The position numbers and the translations under genes are program-made. The notes beneath the pieces are model-generated. The model was not told the DNA's origin and made no database searches. It worked only from the letters and a program-made list of their open reading frames with translations. A stretch of 64,000 nt of DNA from contig JAUIIJ010000008.1 of the NCBI GenBank assembly GCA_030431825.1, positions 1 to 64,000 of the forward strand, written 5' to 3'. Position 1 is the stretch's first letter. Every line of letters starts with the position of its first letter. Shown here piece by piece: positions 1-8,842 of the stretch. This stretch comes from Alphaproteobacteria bacterium. Its GTDB lineage: Bacteria; Pseudomonadota; Alphaproteobacteria; Rhodobacterales; Rhodobacteraceae.

Positions 1-348
1 CATGAACCGCTTGATGGTGCCGCCCTTGCCCGCCGCGTCGCGCCCCTCGAACAGCAGCACGAATTTCTGCCCGGTCTCCTGGCCCCAGAGCTGCACCTTG
101 AGCAGTTCGGCCTGCAGTTTCGCCTTGTCCGCCTCGTATGTGCGGCGGCTGAGTTTGCGGGGATACGGGTATCGGCCGCTTTCGAACGCGCGCCGCACCT
201 GTTCTTTTGTGGGACCAGTCGGCGGCTGCACCGCCTTGGCGTCCGGCGCGGCCGATGTCCCGATCGCCTGCCCGGGCGTGTCGGTCGCCCCCTCGGACGC
301 AACATCCATATCGAGCGGGGTCGGTTCGGCGGTGGTGGACAGTGTCAT
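1..348 (-). CDS. ppk2: Polyphosphate kinase 2 family protein (N-terminal part, runs off window)
   Basis: The first 116 codons of a minus-strand gene whose remainder lies left of base 1. PPK2 enzymes transfer phosphate between polyphosphate and nucleotides in the cytoplasm. An acidic, low-complexity leader of about 45 residues is followed by basic helices and then the Walker A-type stretch [18 protein letters not shown], a PPK2 hallmark, close to the window edge. The ATG at 348 is the only plausible start before the conserved part. It is divergent from the hydrolase at 500, and the 151 bp between them must hold both promoters. Family call is firm; the PPK2 class cannot be assigned from this fragment. 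Confidence 0.88.
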   Translation of the reverse strand, partial: MTLSTTAEPTPLDMDVASEGATDTPGQAIGTSAAPDAKAVQPPTGPTKEQVRRAFESGRYPYPRKLSRRTYEADKAKLQAELLKVQLWGQETGQKFVLLFEGRDAAGKGGTIKRFM

Positions 349-499
349 GGGCGTCTCCGGCTGGGGTTTGGTTCCCTGCCCGCCTAGCCGGCCCCACGCT
401 CGCGCACCTTGATCCCTGTCAAGAAACTGTCACATTCTGAGCCACGGTGCGCACGGGAATGCCGGACTGCGCGCAAACGGCAACACAGGAGACCAGAAC

Positions 500-1396
500 A
501 TGACCAATGGGGTACGGACCGAAACCATCCTGCTCGGCGGAAACCCGTTCTTCCTGCGCCATTGGGGAGACGATGCATTGCCGCCGCTGCTCATGCTTCA
601 CGGGTTTCCCGAATACGGTGGGGCCTGGGCCGATCTGGCCCCGCTTCTGGCAGACCGCTTCCACTGTATCGCGCCCGATCAGCGCGGGTTCGGCCAGAGC
701 TGGGCACCCGACGGGGTCGAGAATTACACCGCTTCGGCACTGGTCGGCGACATGGCCGAACTGATCTCGCAGATCGGCGCTCCGGTCACCGTGATGGGGC
801 ATGACTGGGGCGCGGCGGTCGCCTATGGGCTGGCCATGTTCAAACCCGAACTCGTCGATCGCCTGATCATTGCGAACGGCGTGCACCCGGTGCCGTTCCA
901 GCGTGCAATGGCGTCTGGCGGCGCACAGTCAGAGGCCAGCCAGTACATCAACTTTCTGCGCCGTGACGACAGCCACGACCTGCTCGCCGCCGACGGGTTC
1001 GCCCGGATGCAGGACCTGTTCCTTGCCAGGATGGACACCGGCTGGCTGACCGAAGAGGCCCGCGCCGCCTATCTGGCCGAATGGTCGCGGCCGGGGCGGC
1101 TCCGGACGATGATCAACTGGTATCGCGCCTCCCCGCTGCGGATTGCCGAGCCGGGCAAGCCCCTGACCGACCTGCCCGACCTGCCGCTTGACCGCCTGAT
1201 GGTCCGGTGTCCGCATCTGCTGATCTGGGGCGAGCGGGATACTGCGCTGCTCCCGGAATCGACGGCCGGACTGGATGCGTTTGCGCCCGACCTGACCCGC
1301 GTGACCCTGCCCGATCTGGATCACTGGCTGATCCATCAGGACCCGCGGACCATTGCCGATGCAATCAATGCCTGGCTGGCCAAGATCGATGCCTGA
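500..1396 (+). CDS. Alpha/beta hydrolase, epoxide hydrolase/haloacid dehalogenase type
   Basis: A 298-residue soluble alpha/beta hydrolase. HGFPE at residues 34-38 is the oxyanion-hole motif. The nucleophile elbow is GHDWGA with Asp102 in place of serine, which is typical of epoxide hydrolases and fluoroacetate/haloalkane dehalogenases. A late Asp-His pair (WGERD, and LDHW near residue 275) would complete the triad. An AGGAGA ribosome site at 487-492 lies 7 bases before the ATG. It precedes an FAD oxidoreductase and a TRAP transporter in the same direction and may belong to that uptake and catabolism unit. The substrate is unknown. Confidence 0.85.
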   Translation: MTNGVRTETILLGGNPFFLRHWGDDALPPLLMLHGFPEYGGAWADLAPLLADRFHCIAPDQRGFGQSWAPDGVENYTASALVGDMAELISQIGAPVTVMGHDWGAAVAYGLAMFKPELVDRLIIANGVHPVPFQRAMASGGAQSEASQYINFLRRDDSHDLLAADGFARMQDLFLARMDTGWLTEEARAAYLAEWSRPGRLRTMINWYRASPLRIAEPGKPLTDLPDLPLDRLMVRCPHLLIWGERDTALLPESTAGLDAFAPDLTRVTLPDLDHWLIHQDPRTIADAINAWLAKIDA

Positions 1397-1464
1397 CACG
1401 ACAGCAGGACGGTTGGCGAGAAACCGTTGGCATTTAATTCGTTAACACGTCAATCTGCAGAGGC

Positions 1465-2730
1465 ATGACGGGGGAATACGTGACAGGGAAGAATACAGAG
1501 GTTTTGGTCATCGGGGCCGGCATCGTCGGCGTATCCACCGCGCTTTGGCTGCAACGGGCCGGTCTGGAAGTCACGCTGATTGACTGCAGCGGTCCCGCCA
1601 GCGGCACCTCTCACGGCAATGGCGGTATTCTGGCGGCCTGTGCCGTCGTGCCGGTAACGGTTCCGGGATTGCTCGCCAGGGCACCGGGAATGCTGCTTGA
1701 TTCCAACCAACCGCTGTTTCTGAAATGGCGCTACCTGCCGCGCCTGCTGCCGTTCCTGCGACGCTACCTTGCCAATGCAACCGATGCGCAGGTCGAGCGG
1801 ACCTCGCGCGCGCTGACGGACTTGCTGGGTGATTGTGCGGATCAGCATATCGCGCTGGCACAGGGCACGCCTGCCGCTGCCTATGTGCGCCCGGGCAGTT
1901 ATCTCTTTGGCTATCCGGACAAGGCCGCCTTTGACGCGGACGGCTATGTCTGGTCGATCCGTCGCAAGCGCGGCTACAGGTTCCGGGAAATGACCGCAGA
2001 CGACATGGCCGCCCATGACCCGGCACTGGCGGGCCGCTTTGGCTATGGGGTCGAATGTCCCGATCACGGGCTGATCACCGATCCGGGCGCCTATGTGAAA
2101 GCGCTGGCAGCGCATTTCGTGGCCGATGGCGGCACATTGCTGACGGACGAGATCACCGGCTTTGACCGCACGGGAGACATCGTGACGGGTGCCCGCACGC
2201 GCACGGATACGATTTCCGCCGACAGCTTCGTCCTTGCCACCGGTGTCTGGAGCGGCTCTCTTGCACGTCAGCTCGGCATCACGGTGCCACTGGAATCAGA
2301 GCGCGGATACCACGTCGAATTCGTCAACCCGTCGATTACCCTGAAATCGCCCATCATGGTGGCGGCGGGCAAATTCGTGGTCGGTTCCATGGAGGGGCGC
2401 CTGCGCTGTGCCGGGGTTGTCGAATTCGGAGGGCTCGACGCCGCCCCGTCCCGCGCGCCGTTCGACCTGTTGAAACGACAGGTCGCCGCGCTGTTTCCGG
2501 ACCTCGCCTACGACAACATCGTGGAGTGGATGGGCCACCGTCCGGCAACGGCGGATTCCATTCCCGCAATCGGGCAGGCACCAGCCGCCAGGAATGTCTA
2601 TGTCGGCTACGGGCACCATCATATCGGCCTCAGCGGCGGCCCCAAGACGGGGCGCTGGCTGGCGCAGATGATCACCGGGCAACCGGTCAACACCGACCTG
2701 TCGGCCTTTTCACCGGCGCGACAGGCATGA
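1465..2730 (+). CDS. FAD-dependent D-amino-acid dehydrogenase-like oxidoreductase
   Basis: A 421-residue DAO-family flavoprotein. The N-terminal Rossmann motif GAGIVG (residues 17-22) binds FAD, SGTSHGNGGI is the typical second flavin-contact segment, and the C-terminal GYGHHHIGLSGGPKTG closes the flavin site. Such enzymes (DadA family) oxidise D-amino acids or secondary amines and pass electrons to the membrane. It ends inside the leader of a TRAP binding protein (stop at 2728-2730), so the pair probably handle one substrate: import, then oxidation. A GTG at 1480, preceded by GGGGG, is an alternative start. Family is firm, substrate unknown. Confidence 0.87.
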   Translation: MTGEYVTGKNTEVLVIGAGIVGVSTALWLQRAGLEVTLIDCSGPASGTSHGNGGILAACAVVPVTVPGLLARAPGMLLDSNQPLFLKWRYLPRLLPFLRRYLANATDAQVERTSRALTDLLGDCADQHIALAQGTPAAAYVRPGSYLFGYPDKAAFDADGYVWSIRRKRGYRFREMTADDMAAHDPALAGRFGYGVECPDHGLITDPGAYVKALAAHFVADGGTLLTDEITGFDRTGDIVTGARTRTDTISADSFVLATGVWSGSLARQLGITVPLESERGYHVEFVNPSITLKSPIMVAAGKFVVGSMEGRLRCAGVVEFGGLDAAPSRAPFDLLKRQVAALFPDLAYDNIVEWMGHRPATADSIPAIGQAPAARNVYVGYGHHHIGLSGGPKTGRWLAQMITGQPVNTDLSAFSPARQA

Positions 2731-2756
2731 ACCCAATCAACAGAGGGGATATCAGG

Positions 2757-3728
2757 ATGCAACTGACGAAACTGCTGGGCGCGACCGCCGCCACACTGGC
2801 CCTGGGGGCCGCCGCCCAGGCTGAAAACTGGGATATGCCGATGGCCTATGCCGCATCGAACTTTCATTCCGAAATGGGCCAGGTCTTTGCCGACAAGGTG
2901 GGTGAATATACCGATGGCGCGCTTGAAATCACCGTTCATCCGGGCGGCGCGCTGTTCAAGGGAGGCGAGATCAAACGCGCCATCCAGACCGGGCAGGTTC
3001 CGATCGGTGAACGCCTCATGTCATCGCACGCAAACGAGACGCCGTTGCTGGGCTGGGACAACGTGCCGTTCCTCGCCACCTCCTTTGCCGACAACGAAAA
3101 GCTCTGGCAAGCTGCTAAGGAACCGGTCAATACCGCGCTCGCCGAACAGAACCTGGTGACGCTCTATACCTGCCCGTGGCCGGGCCAGGGGTTCTATTTC
3201 AAGAAAGAGGTGAATTCCTCGGCCGACACCCAGAACGTCAAGTTCCGCAGCTACAACACCGCAACCGCCACCTTTGCAGAAGCGCTCGGCATGATACCGG
3301 TGCAGGTCGAGGCCGCCGAACTGAGCCAGGCCCTGGCCACAGGCGTTGCCGAGGCCTTCATCTCGTCCGGTTCGACCGGCTATGACCGCAAGGTCTGGGA
3401 GCAGCTGAGCCATTATTACAAGGTCAACGCCTGGCTGCCGCGCAATTACGTGATGGTCAACAAACAGGCCTGGGACGGGCTGGATGACGACACCCGCGCC
3501 GCGGTTCAGAAGGCCGCCGATGAAACCGGTGCCGCCTGTCTCGCCAAGGCGGAAGAGCTGTCGAACTGGTATTTCGAACAGCTCGAAGCCAATGGCATGA
3601 CCGTGACCGACGCAGGGCCGGAATTCCTGGCCGAACTGCAGGCGATCGGCGCGAAGATGCAAGAAGACTGGCTCGCAACCACCGGTTCCGAAGGTCAGGC
3701 GATCATCGACGCCTACACCGCCCGGTAA
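2757..3728 (+). CDS. dctP: TRAP transporter substrate-binding protein DctP
   Basis: A 323-residue periplasmic binding protein. Residues 1-22 form a signal peptide ending AAAQA. The DctP fold shows in the segment VKFRSYN, whose arginine normally ligates the substrate carboxylate, and in the following AELSQALATGVAEAF. It hands substrate to the DctQ/DctM permease encoded directly downstream. The ATG at 2757 is chosen because AGAGGGG (2741-2747) lies at a proper distance and the signal peptide begins there; an ATG at 2727 overlapping the previous stop would add ten residues. The solute is probably an amino or organic acid, judged from the neighbouring DadA-like oxidase. Confidence 0.9.
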   Translation: MQLTKLLGATAATLALGAAAQAENWDMPMAYAASNFHSEMGQVFADKVGEYTDGALEITVHPGGALFKGGEIKRAIQTGQVPIGERLMSSHANETPLLGWDNVPFLATSFADNEKLWQAAKEPVNTALAEQNLVTLYTCPWPGQGFYFKKEVNSSADTQNVKFRSYNTATATFAEALGMIPVQVEAAELSQALATGVAEAFISSGSTGYDRKVWEQLSHYYKVNAWLPRNYVMVNKQAWDGLDDDTRAAVQKAADETGAACLAKAEELSNWYFEQLEANGMTVTDAGPEFLAELQAIGAKMQEDWLATTGSEGQAIIDAYTAR

Positions 3729-3738
3729 CACGCCAACC

Positions 3739-3767
3739 GGCGGCGCACCGGACCGGGATGCGCCGCC
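3739..3767 (+). terminator. Hairpin between dctP and dctQ (no U-tract)
   Basis: GGCGGCGCA at 3739-3747 pairs perfectly with TGCGCCGCC at 3759-3767 around an 11-base loop. No run of T follows, so it is more likely an mRNA-stabilising or partial attenuator structure that favours binding-protein over permease expression. Confidence 0.5.
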
Positions 3768-3787
3768 AATCTCGACGGAGAGACTGA

Positions 3788-4501
3788 ATGAATGACTGGT
3801 CCGCCTGGATGGGGCTGCCCTTGTGGGTCTGGCTGTTCGTGCTGCCGACGATACTGGTGGCGCTGTGTGCGCTGCGCCCACGGGCGGCACAACGCCTGCT
3901 CGCGCCGCTCTGGAACATTCTGGACCGGCTTTATCTTGTCAGCGGCGCGATCTCGGCGTTCTTTCTGCTGATGATCCTGGTGATCATCGTCCTGCAGATG
4001 GTCACGCGCTGGAGCAGCATCGCCTTTCCCGGTTCGACCGAGTTCGCCGGGTACGCGATGGCCGCAACCTCGTTCTTCGCGCTGGCCTATGCGCTCAATC
4101 GCGGCGCGCATATCCGGGTGTCGATCTTTCTCAATCTCAACGCGTTCACACGGCGCTGGCTGGATTTGTTCGCAACGTTCCTCGCAGCGATCATCGCCAC
4201 GTATTTCGCGCGCTACGCCGTCAAGACGAACCTGCTCTCAAAGATACTGAACGACCGCACGCAGGGGCAGGACATGGTGCCCGAATGGCTGTTGTCGTTC
4301 TTCGCGATGTTCAGCACGGCACCGGGAAACTGGGCAGAATTATGGGCGCAAACCGGCGACGGATGGGTCTACACGCCCATCTGGTTGCCACAGCTGTCGA
4401 TGTCGATCGGGACAATCCTGCTTGCGATCGCGTTGTGGGACAACCTGACCCGCATGGCGGCCACCGGCCACAGCCGGATCGAGTCGGAGGTCATGGAATG
4501 A
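3788..4501 (+). CDS. dctQ: TRAP transporter small permease DctQ
   Basis: A 237-residue membrane protein with an N-terminal helix (about 10-28) ahead of the four-helix DctQ core. RGAHIRVSIF, in the middle of the core, matches the conserved DctQ signature (RGGHVRVD-like). The segment of about 40 residues before the last helix is longer than in most DctQ proteins. It couples with DctM for sodium-driven import of the DctP ligand. A GGAGAGACTGA leader at 3777-3787 provides the ribosome site, and its stop overlaps the start of dctM. Confidence 0.87.
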   Translation: MNDWSAWMGLPLWVWLFVLPTILVALCALRPRAAQRLLAPLWNILDRLYLVSGAISAFFLLMILVIIVLQMVTRWSSIAFPGSTEFAGYAMAATSFFALAYALNRGAHIRVSIFLNLNAFTRRWLDLFATFLAAIIATYFARYAVKTNLLSKILNDRTQGQDMVPEWLLSFFAMFSTAPGNWAELWAQTGDGWVYTPIWLPQLSMSIGTILLAIALWDNLTRMAATGHSRIESEVME

Positions 4502-5808
4502 GCGAACTTTACGCGACGATCATCTTTCTCTTCGTGCTCTTCGCCCTGCTGGGCAGTTCGGTCTGGATCGGGCTTGCACTGATGGGGGTTGCCTGGGTGG
4601 GCATGGAGCTCTTCACCAACCGGCCTGCAGGCGATGCCATGCTGACCACCATCTGGTCGGGTGCCTCCAGCTGGACCCTGACCGCGCTGCCGCTGTTCAT
4701 CTGGATGGGCGAGATTCTCTATCGCACGCGGCTGTCCGAAGACATGTTCCGCGGTCTCGCGCCCTGGATGCGCGGCCTGCCCGGCGGGTTGCTGCATACC
4801 AATATCGCCGGCTGCACGATCTTCGCCGCTGTCTCCGGCTCGTCCGCGGCGACCCTGACCACCGTGGGCAAGATGTCGATCCCGGAACTGCGCGCGCGGG
4901 GCTATCCGGAATACATGATCATCGGAACGCTGGCCGGCGCCGCGACACTGGGTCTGATGATTCCGCCGTCACTGACGCTGATCGTCTACGGCGTCACCAT
5001 CAACGAATCGATCACCAAGCTCTTCATGGCCGGGATCATACCGGGTCTCGTCCTGGCAGGACTTTTCACCACCTACATCATTGCCTGGCATTTTCTGCGC
5101 AAATCCGAACACGCCCGCCCGGAGCCGAAGCTGAGCCTGGCCGAGATGCTGCGCGAAAGCCGGTTCCTCATCCCGGTTCTGCTGCTCGTCACGCTGGTCA
5201 TCGGGTCGATGTATTTCGGCTGGGCCACGGCGACCGAGGCGGCGGCGGTCGGGGTACTCGGTTCCCTGGTGCTTGCCGGTGCGCAGGGCTCGCTCAGCTG
5301 GCCGACCTTCCGCGAAAGCCTGATGGGCGCGACGGCAACGTCGGCGATGATCGCCCTGATCCTGATGGGGGCCTCGTTCCTGTCGCTCGCGATGGGCTTT
5401 ACCGGCCTGCCCCGCGCGCTGGCCGGATGGATCGACCAGATGAACCTGACTCCGGTGGTACTCATCATGGCGCTGACGCTGTTCTATATCGTGCTCGGCA
5501 TGTTCCTGGACGGCATATCCTCGGTCGTGCTGACGATGGCGATTGTCGAACCGATGATCCGGCAGGCCGGGATCGACGTGATCTGGTTCGGTATCTTCAT
5601 CGTGGTCGTGGTCGAGATGGCACAGGTCACCCCGCCGATCGGTTTCAATCTCTTCGTGCTGCAAGGCATGACCAGCCACGAGATCTCCTACATCGCAAAG
5701 ACGGCGATCCCGATGGTGCTGCTGATGATGGTGATGGTGGTGATCCTTGTGATCTGGCCCGAACTGGCCACATGGCTGCCCGAAAACATCAGACAATCGC
5801 CGGGATGA
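4498..5808 (+). CDS. dctM: TRAP transporter large permease DctM
   Basis: A 436-residue, roughly 12-helix permease that forms the ion-coupled channel of the TRAP system. Diagnostic segments are SGSSAATLTTVGKMSIPEL, GTLAGAATLGLMIPPS and the C-terminal MAQVTPPIGFNLFVLQG. The start codon overlaps the dctQ stop as ATGA at 4498-4501, so the two are translationally coupled. The same frame is open upstream of 4498 but there it only shadows dctQ. Its own stop overlaps the next gene's ATG. Confidence 0.93.
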   Translation: MSELYATIIFLFVLFALLGSSVWIGLALMGVAWVGMELFTNRPAGDAMLTTIWSGASSWTLTALPLFIWMGEILYRTRLSEDMFRGLAPWMRGLPGGLLHTNIAGCTIFAAVSGSSAATLTTVGKMSIPELRARGYPEYMIIGTLAGAATLGLMIPPSLTLIVYGVTINESITKLFMAGIIPGLVLAGLFTTYIIAWHFLRKSEHARPEPKLSLAEMLRESRFLIPVLLLVTLVIGSMYFGWATATEAAAVGVLGSLVLAGAQGSLSWPTFRESLMGATATSAMIALILMGASFLSLAMGFTGLPRALAGWIDQMNLTPVVLIMALTLFYIVLGMFLDGISSVVLTMAIVEPMIRQAGIDVIWFGIFIVVVVEMAQVTPPIGFNLFVLQGMTSHEISYIAKTAIPMVLLMMVMVVILVIWPELATWLPENIRQSPG

Positions 5809-6719
5809 TCCCGTTCGACCCGCTGCTTTTGGCATCGCGTCATGCGCGCGCGATCCTGGTGGCCGGGCTTGCGGTCGGCATCGTCCTGCCCGGGCTTGCG
5901 GAGGTCCTGTCACGCTGGATACCCGAGATGGTGGTCATCCTGCTGTTTCTCGGTGCCCTGCGCCTGTCACCGGCCGATCTGCGGTTGCTGGCCAGTGGCC
6001 TGCCGCGTGCCACGGCATATGTCCTAATCGCGCAACTGGCCCTGCCGATGGCAATCCTGGCGATCGCCTTTGCCCTTGATGCCGCGAACTCCGCCGTGAC
6101 GCTGGCCCTTGTCCTGCTGGCCTGCGCCCCCCCGATCGTCAGCAGCCCCAACATCGCCGCCATCATGCGGCTGGATGTGGCAACCGCGATGCAGCTGATG
6201 GGTATGGGAAGCGTGCTGTTGCCACTGACGGCCCTGCCGGTGTTCTGGCTGCTGCCCGCGCTTGGCCCGCCGGAACAGGTTATCGCCGCAACGCTGCGAC
6301 TGGTCCTGACCATCCTGCTCGCCGGGGGCGGCGCGATCATCCTGCGCCGTGTCGCATTCTCCAAAGTCGGTCCCGCAGCCGTGCAGCGCATGGACGGGCT
6401 GTCGGTGGTGGCGCTGGCGATATTCGTCATCGCGCTGATGGCCTCGGTTTCGGAAGCGATAACACAGGACACGGCAACCTTCCTGTTCTGGCTGATCGTC
6501 GCATTTGTCGCGAATTTCGGCACCCAGCTCTTCATGCTGTGCTTTGGTCGCGATCCGGTCAGCGGTGCCCGCGCCCTCGTCGCCGGCAACCGGAACGTGT
6601 CTCTTTTCTTTGTGGCCCTGCCCCCGGACGTAACCGCGCCTCTTCTGGTCTTTCTGGGCTGCTATCAGCTCCCGATGCTGCTGACCCCGGTGCTGCTGGC
6701 CTGCGCCTATCGCCGCTAG
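5805..6719 (+). CDS. Bile acid:sodium symporter (BASS)-like membrane permease
   Basis: A 304-residue protein of about nine to ten hydrophobic helices. It starts at an ATG overlapping the dctM stop (ATGA), so it is the last gene of this operon. The helix-breaking segment CAPPIVSSPNIAAIMRLD and the late AGNRNVSLFFVALPP resemble the crossover motifs of sodium-dependent BASS/SBF carriers. No soluble domain is visible. A second carrier behind a complete TRAP system is unusual; it could export a product or take up a related acid. The family call is moderate. Confidence 0.62.
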   Translation: MIPFDPLLLASRHARAILVAGLAVGIVLPGLAEVLSRWIPEMVVILLFLGALRLSPADLRLLASGLPRATAYVLIAQLALPMAILAIAFALDAANSAVTLALVLLACAPPIVSSPNIAAIMRLDVATAMQLMGMGSVLLPLTALPVFWLLPALGPPEQVIAATLRLVLTILLAGGGAIILRRVAFSKVGPAAVQRMDGLSVVALAIFVIALMASVSEAITQDTATFLFWLIVAFVANFGTQLFMLCFGRDPVSGARALVAGNRNVSLFFVALPPDVTAPLLVFLGCYQLPMLLTPVLLACAYRR

Positions 6720-6744
6720 ACTGCCGGGCTCGGGGCCACCGCGT

Positions 6745-7062
6745 TCAGACGCCCGGCGATGCGCTGGCCGATGCCTCGCAGTTCCACGGGCGTTCGCCAT
6801 CGAACAATATTATCATGGCACGACTCTGATATGGCTGGAACGGATGCCCCTGCGCCGCGCCGAGTGCGCGCATTGCGTCGGAAATTGTCAGAACCCAGTT
6901 GACGACACGTCCGCTGGTATTGCTTGGAAGTAAAACGGTTTCGCCGTTGACGATATGGCGGTTCGCGGCCGCGCAAACACACGTCGCCCAGGCATCGGGA
7001 AAATCCAATAGGCGCTTGCCGCGCTGCGGCGCTTCCAATACGCAGGGCTTGAAGATGCCCAC
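6745..7062 (-). CDS. Small hypothetical protein (possible gene, GTG start)
   Basis: A possible 105-residue minus-strand gene in the 374 bp between the permease and the next plus-strand gene. Codon third positions are rich in G/C as in real genes here, and the product is well mixed rather than arginine-rich. It has four cysteines, including CVC near residue 30, and ends in a serine/alanine-rich tail. No domain is recognised and no good ribosome site precedes the GTG at 7062. If real it is divergent from the acyl-chain cluster at 7094. It could also be a chance open frame. Confidence 0.35.
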   Translation of the reverse strand: MGIFKPCVLEAPQRGKRLLDFPDAWATCVCAAANRHIVNGETVLLPSNTSGRVVNWVLTISDAMRALGAAQGHPFQPYQSRAMIILFDGERPWNCEASASASPGV

Positions 7063-7093
7063 CCGAACAGGGCGACGCTGAGAGGAGCCGGTA

Positions 7094-7675
7094 TTGGCGC
7101 TGCAACATATCCCTTTTCACCTCGATTGCCCGTTCCGCGAAACGCGCAGCTATGTTCACAGCACAAGCCTGTGCAACGAACTGACCGCGCGTTTCGCACC
7201 TTATGACGCGATGTCTCTGGTGCTCCGGAACTGGATGACGAGCCGGGTCTGCTTTACGCCCGTCGACGCCCCCCGCCCCAAGAGTGGTTCGGGCCATGTG
7301 ACGATCACCCGCGGCGACGTGACCCGCAGCTGGGAATTGTCCGAAGACACCGATAATCCCGTGGTCAGGCGCGACCGCTATGACGAAGCCGCCCTGGCGG
7401 ACCCCGCGGATGTGACAGAAAAAACCATCCATTCGGATCCAAAGCCCGGCGCGACGGTCTTTGACCGGTTGATCGCCGCCAACAAGGTTCTGATCAACAA
7501 GGAACTCAACCCCGGGGTCAAATTGATTGCCGCCAAGGTCTCCCTGGGTCGTTTCCTGCCGAATGAGGCGGCCTTTGATCTAGAGCTTGCCTCGCACATG
7601 GGAACGCGAATATTCAAGTCGCGGATCCTCTCGGACGGAACCTCTTGTGGAGAATTGGTTTTTTATGGCGAATAA
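7094..7675 (+). CDS. Conserved hypothetical, possibly double hotdog-fold acyl-thioester protein
   Basis: A 193-residue soluble protein without a signal peptide. It starts at TTG (7094), chosen because AGGAG lies at 7083-7087, six bases upstream. Two halves have a similar rhythm: a helix followed by several beta strands, clearest in the second half (helix FDRLIAANKVL, then VKLIAAKVSLGRFLP and FDLELASHMG). That pattern suggests tandem hotdog folds, as in acyl-ACP dehydratases or thioesterases, but this is inference. It overlaps the KAS III-like gene by 11 bp, so it is surely co-expressed with the synthase and carrier protein downstream. No catalytic residue can be named. Confidence 0.7.
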   Translation: MALQHIPFHLDCPFRETRSYVHSTSLCNELTARFAPYDAMSLVLRNWMTSRVCFTPVDAPRPKSGSGHVTITRGDVTRSWELSEDTDNPVVRRDRYDEAALADPADVTEKTIHSDPKPGATVFDRLIAANKVLINKELNPGVKLIAAKVSLGRFLPNEAAFDLELASHMGTRIFKSRILSDGTSCGELVFYGE

Positions 7676-8612
7676 CCCCTTTGCGATCTCAGCGATCGGC
7701 ACCTATCTGCCCGAGACGCGCCTGGACAATGTGCCCCGCGCCGAAAAGTTCGAATACGATCTCGATTCCCTGCGGTCCAAGATCGGTTTTCAGGCAACCG
7801 CCCGCAAGGAAGCGGAGCAGGAAACCAGCGATCTCTGCGTTGCCGCATTCGCGGATCTGACCCGCAAGCTGGGTGATGGTTTCGACGCGGATTCGCTCGA
7901 CCTGATCGTGGTCGTGACCCAGCATCCGGATGGTCACGGACTGCCGCATTGTTCCGCGATAGTGCATGACAAGCTGGGTCTGCCCGCATCCTGCTTCGCA
8001 TTCGACATCTCGCTGGGCTGTTCGGGTTTCGTGTCGGCGCTGGCGACCGTTTCCGGGCACCTGATGGCAACGGGTGGGCAGCGGGCGGTGATCTTTACCG
8101 CCGACCCCTATTCCAAATCGCTCAGCGAGGATGACAAGAACACCTCGATGATCTTTGGCGACGCGGCAACCGCCACCCTGATCGAGCCGGGTTCCTCCTG
8201 GCGCATCGGCGCGTTCGACTTTGGAACCAAGGGGGAAAAGGCTGCAGCGATCCGGCGTGACGCAGATGGCGTACTGGAGATGAACGGCCGCGCGGTTTTC
8301 GATTTCTGCGCACTCAACGTACCCAAGAGCCTCAAGCGTACGCTGGCCGCCAACGATCTCGTTGCCGAGGACATCGACGCCTATGCGCTGCATCCCGGTT
8401 CCAAGTTCATTGTCGACACGGTATGCAAACGCGCGCGTATTCCCGCGCCCGACGTGCTGCCCTGCGCGGCCTATGGAAATACCGTTTCTTCCTCGATTCC
8501 GCTCATCCTCGCCGATCTCGATCGTGCCGCGACCCGGACCGTAATGGTCTCGGGGTTCGGCGTCGGCCTTGGCTGGGCGACCACCATTCTGACCACAAAG
8601 GAAACCCAATGA
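7665..8612 (+). CDS. 3-oxoacyl-ACP synthase III (KAS III)-like condensing enzyme
   Basis: A 315-residue thiolase-fold enzyme. The full Cys-His-Asn set is present: Cys119 in SLGCSGF, His243 in YALHPGSKF and Asn272 in AYGNTVSSS. It should therefore be able to load an acyl group and perform a decarboxylative Claisen condensation on an ACP-bound extender. The late GFGVGLGWA loop is typical of KAS III. It starts inside the end of the upstream gene with GGAG at 7649-7652, and its stop overlaps the ATG of the acyl carrier protein. The dedicated carrier suggests a specialised acyl or polyketide-like product rather than bulk fatty acid synthesis. Confidence 0.88.
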   Translation: MANNPFAISAIGTYLPETRLDNVPRAEKFEYDLDSLRSKIGFQATARKEAEQETSDLCVAAFADLTRKLGDGFDADSLDLIVVVTQHPDGHGLPHCSAIVHDKLGLPASCFAFDISLGCSGFVSALATVSGHLMATGGQRAVIFTADPYSKSLSEDDKNTSMIFGDAATATLIEPGSSWRIGAFDFGTKGEKAAAIRRDADGVLEMNGRAVFDFCALNVPKSLKRTLAANDLVAEDIDAYALHPGSKFIVDTVCKRARIPAPDVLPCAAYGNTVSSSIPLILADLDRAATRTVMVSGFGVGLGWATTILTTKETQ

Positions 8613-8842
8613 CAATCGAAGCCAAAATTCGCGAGATCATCACCGAAAATGTCGACGGTATCGATGGCAGCATGATCAAGGCGGATGCCAAGTTTTTCGA
8701 CTCCGGTCTGGATTCCCTGGACCTGGCAACCGTGCTTCTCGAAGTGCAGGAAGAGTTCGATGTGGTGATGGAAGAAGGCGAAGAGGAAAAATACGACTCT
8801 TTGGACAAACTGATATCCTACATTAATGCGAATACGAAATGA
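8609..8842 (+). CDS. Acyl carrier protein
   Basis: A 77-residue acidic carrier protein. The phosphopantetheine site is Ser36 in the motif DSGLDSLDLATVL, preceded and followed by the usual helices. Residues 50-60 are strongly acidic (MEEGEEEK), more so than in housekeeping AcpP. The ATG overlaps the KAS III-like stop, and the gene's own stop (8840-8842) overlaps the ATG of the next gene, so all are translationally coupled. It most likely carries the chain made by the neighbouring condensing enzyme. The primary acpP is not in this window. Confidence 0.9.
   Translation: MTIEAKIREIITENVDGIDGSMIKADAKFFDSGLDSLDLATVLLEVQEEFDVVMEEGEEEKYDSLDKLISYINANTK

Noticed and set aside
2526-2756. Upstream extension of the first dctP
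   Set aside because: In-frame sequence over the FAD oxidoreductase gene; the signal peptide and ribosome site place the start at 2757.
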